Assembly (NCBI GenBank): GCA_011800805.1
Contig: MPNW01000049.1
Span: 85,013 to 149,012, forward strand
Source: Hirudo medicinalis
Lineage: Eukaryota > Annelida > Clitellata > Hirudinida > Hirudinidae
Reading direction: 5' to 3'
Length of the DNA: 64,000 nt
The notes below the pieces were generated by a model that saw only the letters and a program-made list of their open reading frames with translations, searched no databases and was not told where the DNA came from. The translations under genes were made by a program, and so were the position numbers. Position 1 is the first letter of the stretch; each line of letters starts with the position of its first letter. Below, one piece after another: positions 34,801 to 48,100 of the stretch.

Positions 34801-37546
34801 TGATTATTCCATCCAATAATTATTCCATCCAATAATTATTCCATCCAATGATTATTCCATCCAATGATTATTCCATCCAATGATTATTCCATCCAATCTC
34901 CACCCGGAGATTCCCGAGCATGAAAACCGACCAACATCCGAACTCCGTGTTCTTACGACAGATCAGCTGTTGTTGCCTCAGGAGATAAAGTTTGTTTACA
35001 AAAATTTGAAGGATAAACTTTCGCAAAGAAAGTTATCAAATCCTTTCCTAGGCTTTCTTTCCAGGCCTACCTGATCCCATGAACTGAATCTTTGAATAAA
35101 CACAAAAGTAGATAATGGAAGCTGTTTTATTGTCTAGGGAAACCTTAATATATACGTGCCCCTGATGGAAGGAGCGAACATGGAAAATAGCACACAAAGA
35201 AAATTGTTTATGGTGCTCGCATTTTTGTCTTCAAGGCGAAAGTCAAAATGAAATTTATTAATTGCTCCAAAAAAATCAAGCAGCTGCAGCTCGCTTTAAG
35301 GACGAGATGTCAGAATCCATCTTCTCGACTCCCTTCAAACAAACCTGCCTTGTTTTCCAAGCACTCTCCTCCATCACCATCTCACCGAAAGACCTGTCCG
35401 TCTGCCTCTGATCCGACATTCCGATAAACGTTTCTTGGCGTGATCTCGCCGGAGATATGAATAAATGATGATGATGATGATTACGCAGGTGCAAGCAATT
35501 ATTGGCAATTTAAAGAACTAATTAAGTGCCACCCCGAATCCAGGCAGGTCGGTATCGTGTGTCTGTGGCCAATAAATCGATCCACATCGCTCGGAATTCT
35601 CCTAGGTCATAAAAATACCTCGCCACAAATTAAGTCTTTGTTAAACATTTTTTGACTTTCTTACTTTCCGTCTCAATCCATTTAAAAAAAAGAAAAACCA
35701 AAAAGAAAAAACCTGCACATTCGTCAACGGTTCGACCACCTAGCGGATTGTGATAGAACGATTTTTTCAAATCAACTCCGATAATTTCTGACGTTCGCTT
35801 CTCCAGCGAAAGCTTCGTTCGTTCGAGATCGTTGACTTTCGAATAGTTACGAAAAGCGGGTTGATTTGTGGAGGCGATGAGGTGAAGGTGTAAGACGCCG
35901 ACGGAGCGATTTATGATTACTTTGTACAAACACCTCATGATCGATGGCTCTCGAGTAAATCCCCTTTCCACTGATTGGAACAAACACGGCAACCTGGTTA
36001 GGCGAATTTGAGAAGAAATATGGTAAATAAAAAAGCTCGGGTGATGCCAATTACAACACTCGTGGGATGGCTCTTCTAACGAACCACTGGTATGTTGGAT
36101 CGACAAAGAGAAGTACAGGCGCTGGTAATTAATCAAAAGATGACTTGCCTGGAAAGATGGGCAGGGTAAGCTGCTGTCAGTCCCGTCTTCAAGTTGAGTG
36201 GAAGAGCTGGAATCATTCAACTTCAGTAAATCAAGGTTGTATGACGTTATTGCTTAGGTAAAGCCGTTCTCAAATATTTATGAGAAGCATATTGGTATGT
36301 CATGTTGTTATATTGTCGTGTTATCATATTGTTGTTATGTTGTTATATTGTTATGTTATGTTATCATAATGTTATGTTATTATAATGTTATGTTATCATA
36401 ATGTTATGTTAAGCCTAAGCGTGGATATTATTTCCAACTACCAATTTCCCAAACACGATGTTCAAATGTGGTCTTAATTAAAATAATTTAATTATAATTA
36501 ATTAATATAATTAAATTTTATTTATAATAATTAGTTATAATTACATTCTAAACTAATTAAAAATGTCAATGATTCAATGAGCTCACAAAATATTTCCCCG
36601 GCCTGAAGCCTTGGCTTGGCTCCCAAATAAGCCAAATTAACGTTGGCCTTCCTTCCATCGATAATTGGATTTGGGTCTTTGCACGCTTTTTCGGCTCCCA
36701 TCCTATCTGCCATCGTTACCTGAAAAAGGAGTTTAAACAACATTTGGTCTCCTCTTTCCAAATGCAACTACGCAAGCCTCGCTTATTATTTCTGGATCAG
36801 TTTTCATTCATTCAAACAGGAATAACAAACACAAAATAACATCCCGAAAGATTATTTAAAACCATTTTTAAGAGAATCTAGAGTTTCAAGCTTATCCTAA
36901 ATATTTGGGTTGTTACAAGTCTAGTCTGGCTGCAACCAGAGTAGATGAGAGTCATCCTATCACCTGCTATCAACACAAGATCGATGCCCGAATCAATCAA
37001 CCACGTCTAATCAAATCAATTACTTTGTCGGTAAAACCCAAATATGAAATCGAACCTCGCATATAATTTGGAACACGATGAACGCTTTCTAAAGCCAAAC
37101 AAAGAAGCTGCCTCAACACCTGTCTTCGGTGCAACATGAGAGTAGCTTCATTAGGATTTCATTAAATAGAGATTTGTTTTTGTGTACTCGCGACATTGCG
37201 TAATTGATTAAGTAATTTTCATTTAGCAACATCGTTTATTGCTCCAGAAAGCCAGTGATGGTCATGAAAAACATCGTGAATGCATTGGTGACAAAACAAA
37301 CAACACTATAATAGTTACTATTTTTTTGACACAAAGAAAACATTTAAAACAAGAATAAATTGTGAAAGCTAAACTCACAAATCCATATCCTTTGCTCTTT
37401 CCAGAATGCCTGTCTGTTATGACGACAGCTTCTTCAATCGGGCCGAACTGGTCAAAAAACTTCTGCAGAGATTCATCAGTGGTGTGGTAGGGAAGACCAC
37501 CAACGAATATTTTCGTTAAAGTCGTATCTCTGTACATGATGGACAT
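31894..37546 (-). CDS. RBM24: RBM24/RBM38-type RNA-binding protein
   Basis: Three exons: 37379-37546, 36587-36719 and 31894-32312, about 239 residues, against about 236-239 in vertebrate RBM24/38. The start is MSIMYRDTT (a second ATG lies three codons on). One RRM spans the first two exons: RNP2 [10 protein letters not shown], then [15 protein letters not shown] and RNP1 SKGYGFV|TMADR, ending in [20 protein letters not shown], which is almost invariant in this family. The C-terminal exon is Ala/Pro/Thr-rich with a PQQPQQPQQ run. The family controls muscle mRNA splicing and stability by binding GU-rich sites. The last junction is odd: donor TTTT|GTGAGC leaves phase 1, but the best-looking acceptor (TTTTCCAG at 32318) would create a stop; a GATAG acceptor five bases further keeps the frame. 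An undetected small exon is the alternative. Confidence 0.88.
34660..34900. repeat. 16-bp tandem repeat in RBM24 intron 2
   Basis: About 15 copies of ATTATTCCATCCAATG, with variants having AATA for AATG. Not coding. Confidence 0.9.
35279..36220 (-). other. Two unassigned open frames inside RBM24 intron 2
   Basis: A minus-strand frame at 35630-36220 stays open for about 196 codons but has no ATG near its start. A second at 35276-35494 contains an ATG-initiated 47-residue peptide starting [20 protein letters not shown] and ending in four alanines. Neither shows a known domain or clear splice sites. GC is higher than in the surrounding intron. They may be alternative exons, a nested gene or chance. 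Confidence 0.2.
36295..36415. repeat. ATGTTAT-type minisatellite
   Basis: Degenerate repeats of TTATGTTATCATAATG in RBM24 intron 2, about 0.2 kb from exon 2. Not coding. Confidence 0.7.
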
Positions 37547-39583
37547 TTTTGGACGAACAGGTTGTTGAAACTTCAGCAAATTCCTTTGAAGGTTACGACG
37601 ATGATGATGACGGACTGTTTACAGCTCGTTAGTTCCACACGACAAAGTCGTCTGCTTAGGATGATGACCGGATTTCTCAACTTAATGATAAAAATGCATT
37701 CGCACAAAAAGTCCGAATTTGTCGAGAAAGAGATTGAACCAAAAAAAAACAGAAAAAATCTTTTGCCTGGCTTGTTTCTTAATCAACTCAAAACGAGAAG
37801 GAGCAACTAAAGAGAAGGCGGAGAAATGTAGGAGATGCTCCTTTATCTCATCCATGAGCCTTTTATACGGGATCTCATGCCGGAGTCTCGGAAAGTTATA
37901 TACATTGTTTACATCGGATTCACATAAATATTATGGAAGCTCATTATTTTATGATAACAACGGTTAGTTTTTGATCGTGGCACACGTTGAAGACTGCATG
38001 AATGAAGTTGAAGAAAAGAAAGAAATGTAGAAAAAAAAAACATTTGTATTGTCCATTGTCTCGCGAAACGGTTCCTCTCACTGCCTCTCAAAAGTTTATG
38101 ACACGAATCATTACTTGTTGCATCAGATTTGATTTATGGCCATGGATCTTATTACATGTATTTTGTGCCGTTGTTATCTGCCTTACGACGTCCATGCCGC
38201 ATTAATCTATCATTATCGAACGGCACCAATTTCCCATTGCATTAATATTTGTTATGTCGTCTTTGTGTTTCTTTGTTGTCGATGATTTAAAAAAGAAAAA
38301 TGTTGCCAAAAGGTCGAACCTCCACAACCATCAGCAAGATCTCATTTTTTTTTTTTGGCTGAGAAATCGGTGTCTGAGCAGCATGGCAGATGAGATTGCC
38401 ACCTTTATCTGACATTTTTAGAAACCTGTAGATAGTTGAGAGTGAATATAATCCAGAAAAACTCCAAGTACGCGTGCTCTACTCAGAGATCCGCTTCTTG
38501 GATGGGAATAGAAAATAAACAAACCCGATAACATCCCGCAGACGACTGCACCCATCGGCGGCACTTGAAAAATTTCGAACCAGATGCAAGAACAACAATG
38601 CATCCACAAACAACACGTCGAGGACATGAAAGGGGTTTGAACAAGAAGAATGAACTCGAACTTTCGATCCCCTGGGGCCATTTCGAAATTAAACGAGTGG
38701 AGGTTGTCAGCAAAACAACTTTCTCCGAGAGAACTGAGTTTTTTTTTTCGTGAAATTTTTTTTTACTCAAAAAACATGTGAAAATTGTCTTTATCTTTAA
38801 TTATCTGAACTAAATTAATTAAAAAAAATTCAAATCGACTCGGATTAGGATTGCATCATTTAAACTAAATACACACCCGATAAACATCTTTTCATTAAGA
38901 GTGGAGACCAGATTAAAAACTAGCCGATGTTATGTAATAATGCGTTTTCCTTACATTCGAAAACAAAGCAACGCGAAATTTCCATTTTATAACAAGATTT
39001 TCATCTGATACATCTTGTAATTTGATAGCATCACGAGTTCTGAAGAAACTGCTTTTCCTCCGTGTTTCGTGTTGTGATTTCTCAAGTTCAAACATGTTCG
39101 CCTCAACTTTCAACGAAGAATCAAATCTTCGGCCCAATAGAGAAAATGTTGGAGTGATGTAATCGAAATATTAAACTAATTCACGTCTAAACACATGAGA
39201 ATGAAAATAAGACTATGCCTAATAAAAGTTACAAAAATAGTGGGAAACATTTGTTGAGCGTCCATCAAGTGTCGGGAAACCGAAGATTTTGAAAGTTGGA
39301 GTCAAATTGAAATCTTAATTGCTTTCGACCGATTGTTTGCTGCGGTCGATTGTTTGTTTAAGTTCTGGTTGTTCATCTGGCAGACACATCCAAGTATTCT
39401 CTGTATTCAACCTGTGGACATCAAGCACTTGATCACAAATAAATTATCGTGCAATTAACCACTTAAGAGCCCCTTAAATAAATCATTGCCAGAACTTATC
39501 ATTAATCCATTATATCGCCTTACGTTTACGAGACTCGTTTCTTATTTCGTAATTGTATTCACGCCAATTGTCTGCATCCTATA
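37547..39583. other. Intergenic region between MCTP end and RBM24 start
   Basis: About 2 kb between the RBM24 start codon and the MCTP stop codon; both genes lie on the minus strand. It should include the RBM24 promoter and MCTP 3' UTR. Several open frames of 60-95 codons occur on both strands, but none shows a domain or good start. Confidence 0.4.
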
Positions 39584-41101
39584 TCACAGATGCATTGGAA
39601 AGTTCCTTAAATCGATGCTCACCAGCTCTTTATTGGAGGGGACCCTAGACAAGAAGTCGAGCACTTCGTTGTTGGGGACATTGTTCCCAGCCCTCCACCT
39701 CCTGCTGAACCTCAGTACCCCCCACAACATCATCAGGGTCCTCAGCGGCACCAGGTAGAACACGCACGATATTACACCCAGGCAGATTATTCCCAGCACC
39801 GACAGCCACGGTACTTTCCACAGGAACACGCTGAAATTTCGAATGTAACTTTCTAATATATTAATGTTCAAGGGCAAATGAGTGCATGAATACGTAATCG
39901 TATTGCATAAAGATGCATATATTTGCAAAAACAAGTGTCGTGTCCTTACATAATTAAGTCGATGTCACCAAAGTTGACATGTCTCCGGGGGGGGGGATAT
40001 TATTATTGCCTCTAATCAACGGCCAATCAGGTCACATAAAATCGTCACATGACGACCCTTACTTTTGCACTCTCTCCACCAAGGAAGCGAAGGCATCCAT
40101 GGTCTCCTGAACTTGGAGGCAGACGTCTTGAACCGTTTGAAGTCTTTCCCTCAGACTCTGAGGTTTCTTGTCTTCCTGTGAAGTTGTTTGTGTTGATGCA
40201 ATGTTGTGTTGTTGTCGTGTTAAGGTGGCCTGCTCAAGTTATCAGCAACTTATGAAGTGTCCATGTAATCATCGAGATATGATTTGTTTGAAAAGAAGTT
40301 AAGCATCACTTCCTACAAAATTATCGCAACACTGAATGCAATCTGTTGAAAATAAACTCCCTAAACACGACTGAGATGTTTGCATGAAATCGAATAACAC
40401 AGGAAGTTTTGTTTCAAATTCGATGTCCGCTATCTCCTCGTGAAACCATCTTTGGATATTACGCACGTAAACCTGCGATTGGAAGGAGTGATAAAAGCGG
40501 AAAGTAAGGAGGATAAGGAGCAGACGAGTCGATGAAACATACGTGTGGCGCCAGGTGATGATGATTAATATTAGATTAGATGGCTTTAATTACTGAATAC
40601 AAATAGGAGGTTAATAATCACCTTGGCATTGGTTTCATTTTCTTTCTTCTCTTGGTCACAATATTCCTAAGAACGTGGAGTTTTTGATTTATTAAAATAG
40701 CGCCTGTTAATGTTGTCCTACTCGACTGATGAGATATTGGGTTCAACAAATAAACTATTGAATTTCTTAATTTTAAAGAATTTTAAAGCATTGTGGAGTC
40801 AATAAAATCGATGTACAACGACGAGAAATTATGGCGTAAAATAATTAACTAAGACACACTTTTAAAGAACAAGAAATCCAATTTAGTTTTTAAATCCATC
40901 ATCATTTCAAAACCGAAATTACTAAAACATTATTTTTTTTTATCCCGAGGGCCAAAATGAAACCATTAACCACACCATAGAATTAATAGTTTTAACTAAG
41001 CACTTTCTCATTTCGAAAAGCTTCAAATACTCAGGTTACAATCATGAAGCACGACACACCTCACCGTACAAAAACGCAACTTCTTCAGAATGACTATAAT
41101 G

Positions 41102-41144
<43 letters not shown>

Positions 41145-42273
41145 CGAAGATAATGATAATGATAATAATAATAATAAATAATATTAAATAATATAAAATA
41201 TGATTGTTAACAATAAATAAAAATAAATAATAAATTTAAAATCAATAATAAATTGACAAGATAAAAACCAGCGGCAGTTGGTCCTTGTAGAGCTGCCCAG
41301 ACGAGTGGAGTGCCAAGTAGTTCTTGACGAGTAAGATCATCAGAGCAATCGGGATCATGTAGGCCTCAACACTCCACACGATAACCATGAAAGTCTGCAA
41401 TTTATTTATTTTACGTTCCACAGGTGGCGCATACATTTCTAAAGTATACATTTCGAACACGCGGTTTCATTTTAAAATCATTTCAAATGTATTAATTGTT
41501 TTTATTCTGATGAAGTCGTATTTGTTCGTCATTATTATTATTATTATTTATTATTTTTAGTAATTATTATTGTTGTTATTATTATTATTAATATTATTAT
41601 TATCTTTGTTGTTGTTGTCATTCATTATGTTTGCTGTTACAATAATGAAAATAATTTTATTGTTTGTTGTGAAAAGACGTTCTGGTTTCACACTACCACT
41701 GATGCCTTGGCACAGGTTGTGGCTTGATTAACATAAATCCTACTCAAAATGTCTATTCAAAGATTTCTTCTAAGGGATGATGATAGCTTCTTGTGTGATG
41801 CCTCACACGGGATAATCCAGCTACTTCTATGTTTTGTTGCTCGCATTATTGGATTTTGTTGTTTTTCTATTTTTTTCCTCAAGGTTTGCGGTTATCAACC
41901 TAATAGAAATGTCAAATATGATCTAATCCGGACCCTTGTTTACATTAGATTTTTTTTGCCACTAATGTATTGGCTCGGTTGCATCTGACAGGTGCGTTGG
42001 AAATTGATAGTGTTTTCTACAAAGTTTGAGTCCATGAATTTATTATCACCCTGATGAATCATGAAATGTTGTCAGGTGATGATGAATATAATCTGATGAT
42101 AATCTTAAACATAAGCCGTTAAATCTGTTTAAATCATTTTATCCACCTGTTATTTGAAATTTCAATCTTTTCTATTTATTTACAAATACATTCTCTAAAC
42201 TTTAGGAAAATTATGACATTAATATCGTAATATAATACAAGCATGCCATTCCTTTAGCCTTGTTCCCTTGTTA

Positions 42274-42306
<33 letters not shown>

Positions 42307-45071
42307 CGTTAAATAATAATAATTATCGTTAAATAATAACTAGTAATAGTAACAATTAATTTGCTACTGTAAATAAATGTCATAATGATGCGTGCATAAT
42401 CGCAATTTTAGTTTTATGTAACAAGCACATTAAAATTAGAATGTTTCGACTAAAAGAGCTGACGAGTTGGTTTAGAAACGCATCCAGGACTTGAAACTCA
42501 CAACAAAAGCAATGGAACTATGGAATGGATTTTCCCACTTGAAGCAGAAGTCGATGAAGTCCGTGAACTTTACAACTCCTTCGATGAGTCTGAAAACGCG
42601 ATCGATGTTCGTTTTCATGGTCTGAAAATAAATAAGCTCCATTTATATAGCGCCACATGCACTACTGCTGGAGTCTTAAGCATTTGTAATATCTGTTGTA
42701 ACCTATTTTCAAGTAGGGGCTAGGATTAGGATCAACGGATACAACGTTAGATAAATATTTAAGTAATTTATTACAAATATGTAAGTAAGTAAATACAATT
42801 GTTTAAGTAATTAAATACAAACACTCGTCAAAAAGAATCATGAGCAGCCATCTTAAACTAATTTGAAGTCTCAAAGTAAATTGATACTTCAAATACCTGA
42901 GAGGCAAAGTTTCGTCTGAATTGATGATTTGTCAAAATCATCCGAAACAAAAATTTATACATTTTCACAGCAGATGGAGGCAACTGTTTGCGATGGAGTG
43001 ATTGAAAAAAAAAGGAGAAAAACAACTGCAAGCAAAACACGGAAAACCATCAATTGTGGAGGTGGATCACTTCATTGGGGACGACTTCATGGCAGGCAAA
43101 ACATGGAAATTGTTAGAATTATTAATGTCATTCAGTTAAGGAGAACAAGAGTTCATTAATATTAATGCTAATTAATATTCAGTGATAAAATATATTTAAC
43201 TTATTAATATGTTGCAATCACATAATAAATGGATTCAGACCACTTAAATCAAGCACTACAAATTTACTGGAATGTGTTTACGAATGGACCTCCTCACACA
43301 TCGGCGTCAGAAAACAGACATAATCGACTTCCAAAAAGCCTTTGATTCAACATATCACCCAAAACTACTCAACAAAGTTCAATCGTATGGCATTACTGAC
43401 TTGCTCCAAATTGCTTTCCAAACAGCCGCCCTCCTTCACAACATCTTGCATGAAAATCATCTTGACGTTCTTGCAATCACTGAAACCTGGATCCCCTCAG
43501 ATATACCCCATGCGATCAAAGCCGATTTAGCTCATCCGGACTACAACGTGATTCAAAAGCATTGCGGACTCTCCGCTGAGGGAAAAGGCGGCGGCTTGGC
43601 AGTTATTGCAAAGGACAATCTTCGACAAGTTCCAACCGAGCTGTTTCGAGTTCTTCGAGTCGCTCTCTGTTATAATAATTTCACCGACGTGGTCTATCTT
43701 AATCTCCATTGTCTATCGCCCTCCATCGTCTTCAAAATCTTGTTTCATCTCTGAACTTGAAACTCTTATAGACCGACTAAACAACAACTTAAACTCGCCA
43801 GACAGTTGTTCAACAAAAGCGTGCTTCAATCACATGGTGATCATCTGAAGAGTGAGCCGTCCAACAGTTCAGCTAATCCGCGACTCCTCTGGCGCAACCT
43901 CAACAAGATATTGCACTCAAACACATCCCACAACTACTCTCCCGATGAATGTCGGCAAATGTCTTCCCAGTTTCTTCAAGGAAAAAATCTATAAAATTCG
44001 CGCTTCTATTTCATACACACTCTCCCAGGCTGATCCCCCCTCTAGACCTCGCCTTCATAAAGCCCCAGTAAAAAGCACATTCAGCCTTGTAACATCTGAC
44101 GAAGTGAGGAATCTGATCTCCTCATTACCTTACAAATCCTCCCCATAGACCAATATTTCCTACCACCCACAAGATAGCACAGGTGCTGCCGCTCTTAAAA
44201 AAGCCTGACCTTGACCCACTGAATCCCGCTAACTACAGGCCTATATCTCATCTTACTACTTTGTCCAAAATAATCGAACGCCTTGCTTTGCGTCGCATTC
44301 GTCCTCAACTCTTATCAAATAAGAACTACTCCAGCTATCAATCACCTTACCGCTGTGGCCATTCTACGGAGACAGCCCTTCTCCATAGAAGGAATCACCT
44401 CAGCCAGCAAGAATGGATGCACAATGCTGTCACTCTTGACTTATCAGCGGCCTCCTCCGGCTCCTTGATGATGGAATCGTACATCAGGCACCTCCTTATA
44501 GTTGACTGCGACTCTGTCGTTGTCTCATTTTGTCAAGGCATGAACTACTATAACCCTAACCCTAACCCTAACCCTAACCCTAACCCTTAACCCCAACTCT
44601 AACACCCTGCTTCATCAACTATCCTCTGCTTTTCTCTAGAAACTGCAGAGGACTGCAACTCTGAGACAAAGCTGCTCGTCTAGTGATCAGAGTCGAATCG
44701 ACTGACGCAATTAAATCACTTCATTGGTTTCCAGTTCCTGAAATAATAAAATTCAAAATAGCCTCGTTGGCACTGATGACAGGAACACCACGCATCCTAG
44801 CCAACACTCTCCCCTCACTCACATGCGAGGAGTCTGATATCGGAGTCCTCGAACTTCCTCAACATTCCCATTCCGAGAAATAAGTTTGAAGTAAAGTCCT
44901 TCAAGTTCTCCACCCCTCGGACATGGAATAACCCCAACAATTCAGTGCATCTGATTCGTTCAGCCTCTTTATGGCTAACCTCAAAACCTATCTTTTCCCA
45001 CAGTAGCGAAGGTCGAAGCGCCCCTGACACTTATAGCTTATTACAAATGAACATTATTATTATTATTACTC

Positions 45072-45102
<31 letters not shown>

Positions 45103-48100
45103 TATCATCATCATCATCATCATCATCATCATTGTTATTGGCAACTCATCCTAGCCAATGAAAATGTTTTGCGTCTCAATCAAAACTAGCTCCAGGAAAA
45201 GACCCTTCTCACATCAATACTACATCGAAGACATCCCGCTCACGACAGTTGACCACACCAGGTATCATCATTGATTCTGACTTAAAATTCCGACTCCACA
45301 TTGACAACATCACACACAGGGCTGCAGTTCGATTGCTATTGATTCTGAAATCATTTAGGGAATCTTCTCATCAAAGCTTTCTGCACTTATGTCAGCCACT
45401 CCTTGAGTACATGCTCTCAGGCATGGAACCCCAGCGGCCGAAATAGCAAAAGTCGTAATATGTCGTGTTCGCTACCCATCCTGCACTGCCCTTGGGTAGG
45501 GGCGTTTCACAAGAACACAAGATAGGACACTCAAAAGATCGGCCAAATGCAAACCCTCATCACAAGTACTTGATTGAGAGCATCGAAAAGATTCAAAAGA
45601 CATTTGCTAAGACCATCCATGCGGTCGGACAGCCAGGGTATCGTGATTGTCTTAAGGCATTGAAACTGAAATCACTCGAACATCACCGTCTCATAGCTGA
45701 TCTCTGTTTACTGTACAAGATAATTAATAACCTGATATCAACTGACCTCATAACATATTCATTTCGCTAGTTATACATCCACTACAGGACATGAGTTTAA
45801 ACTTAAGCCCGACTTTTGCNTAATTAATAACCTGATATCAACTGACCTCATAACATATTCATTTCGCTAGTTATACATCCACTACAGGACATGAGTTTAA
45901 ACTTAAGCCCGACTTTTGCTCAATAGACACGACTAAATACTTTTTCACTAATCGCGCAATCAAAATTTGGAACTCTTTCCCCAGTAACATCGTTTCATCC
46001 ACAACTACAGTCGATTCACCTGCCTCATCAACGATTATGATCTTTCTCCATTCCTATTCTACAAATGACAAGTTAGGGTCACACCTCTCGGATAAATGTC
46101 CTTGTTTGTTTGCATGTGAGCAGGTAAGAAGCATTTGTCCTCTGCTCACTTATTAATAAATAAATTAAGTACGAATTAATAAATGTCATATTTTAACGAT
46201 GGTTATTGATGATGACAAGTATTTACTTGCAAAATTGTATTTAATGTTGTTCAGTAAATCAACTCACGGCCAGTTTAAACGTTGCTTCTGGAACCAGGAA
46301 TTTCTCTTCTCTTGGATTCAACGTTCTGACGACTGCTCTCAACTGGTAAAAATAAAATTTAAGAAATTAATGAAGTAGTTGGTTATTGAATAACAATAAC
46401 TTGGTAATGATATTTAGTTATTAATTGACAAATAAACATCCGAATAACATTTGACAACAAAGTGATGAAAACTTCAGCTTAAAAGAATAAAAAACATTTC
46501 AAAAGTCCAGTTTAATCCTTCATTTCATTAGCAGGGTTTAATACTTAAACATGACACATGAAATATATAAATATTAACATAAAATATAATATTATATAAA
46601 TATTAACTTAAAATATAATATTATATAAATAGTAACATAAAATATAATATTTAATATATAATGTAAAATAAAAATATGCCATTGAAATATAACGATATTG
46701 AAGCATCAGGAGAGAAATATGAGGATGAAACAAACATGGTTGAAGTGGAGACACATTTCAAGTTCAACGCTTCCTTTCGAAGGCTGCTGAAGTTTTTTGT
46801 CTTTCAACGTGTACCACTTCCTTTCCTTGTTCATGATCTGCAAACATGGATTCATGAGGGTTCACAATTTTACTTTATAATGATATTTTGACATAAAAAA
46901 AAATAATAAGCGAATTTAAGACTGTCTGTTATTACTATTACTATTACTGTATTATTATATTTTATTATCAATGCACTAACGATTATATATTATTAATAAT
47001 AATATAATAATATAGTTATTATTATATTTATCAATATTACTATAATTATTAATAGTTATTATAATTTTAGAAAACCGACCCGAAGAAGAGGAATGGCTAC
47101 TTTTCCGAGGAATTCTGACTTCCTGCTCCTGTCGTAATCATAAACAGTCACCTCCAGGGTGGAATGTATGTCAGTTACTGGACTGAATAAGGTTTGGTAA
47201 CTCGCGTTTTTTCACATTTCTTTTGCACATTTGTTTTAAATGTTTTTATTGTCAATTAATGAGAAGTGAATTTGATTATAAATGTAGCAGTACGAAGGGT
47301 TGAATTAAGTCAATAGAATGATTGATTCAACATGACTCGACCAACATGACGAATGTTCTGTCCCACTGAGGGTTGAGTGTTTTGAAATCAGTTTGAGTTT
47401 GGAGCCTCGTGTTCACCAACTCCAGGACACAGTAAGGATCACTTTTGCCACCGATGTCAGCTGCCAGGAGGTCACGTGCTTTGTGGACTTGAATAACGAA
47501 TAAATTATGTCAATTATTGCTGTTGTTGTTGTTTGCATTATTATCAAATAATAACCTGTTACGGTTAGTTCTCCTATTTCTTGAAGGTTTCTGAAGGAGT
47601 TGATCAGGCTCTGACGGTTGGGAATTTAAAATAAATAAATTATAAAAAATAATCATTTTAGCGTAATACCATTTGAATGCCATACTATTTTATTACAATG
47701 TCAGTTTTCATTTCAATTTTATCTCACAAATCTCTCAGAGGAGTCCGTCCTCTGCATGGCATCAGTTGTTGCTGCAGTTGTTGTTGTTGCAGTTGTTGTT
47801 GTTGTTGGAGAACAAATGGTGAGGAGGAGAAAGAGATGACCACCCCCATCTTCGAGGGGCAACTTGACGTGGTGAGTCATGTTCAGGGCGAAAGTTGAAA
47901 GGTCAATTTTGGCTCTGAAACGATGGAATGCTCCTTAAAACTGGTTTCATTGGCCACAAGCGCTATATAAATGGTAAACTCTTGTTGCACCCGACATATT
48001 GCGTATGGCACTACACGTATGAACTACATTTACATTTAACTAATTCCATCTCAGTTTTAATTAAATCCTAACTGGGAGGCGGGGTTTAAACGAATCGAGA

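Noticed and set aside
34660..34900. 16-bp repeats considered as a CRISPR array
   Set aside because: Units are contiguous with no unique spacers, within an animal gene intron.
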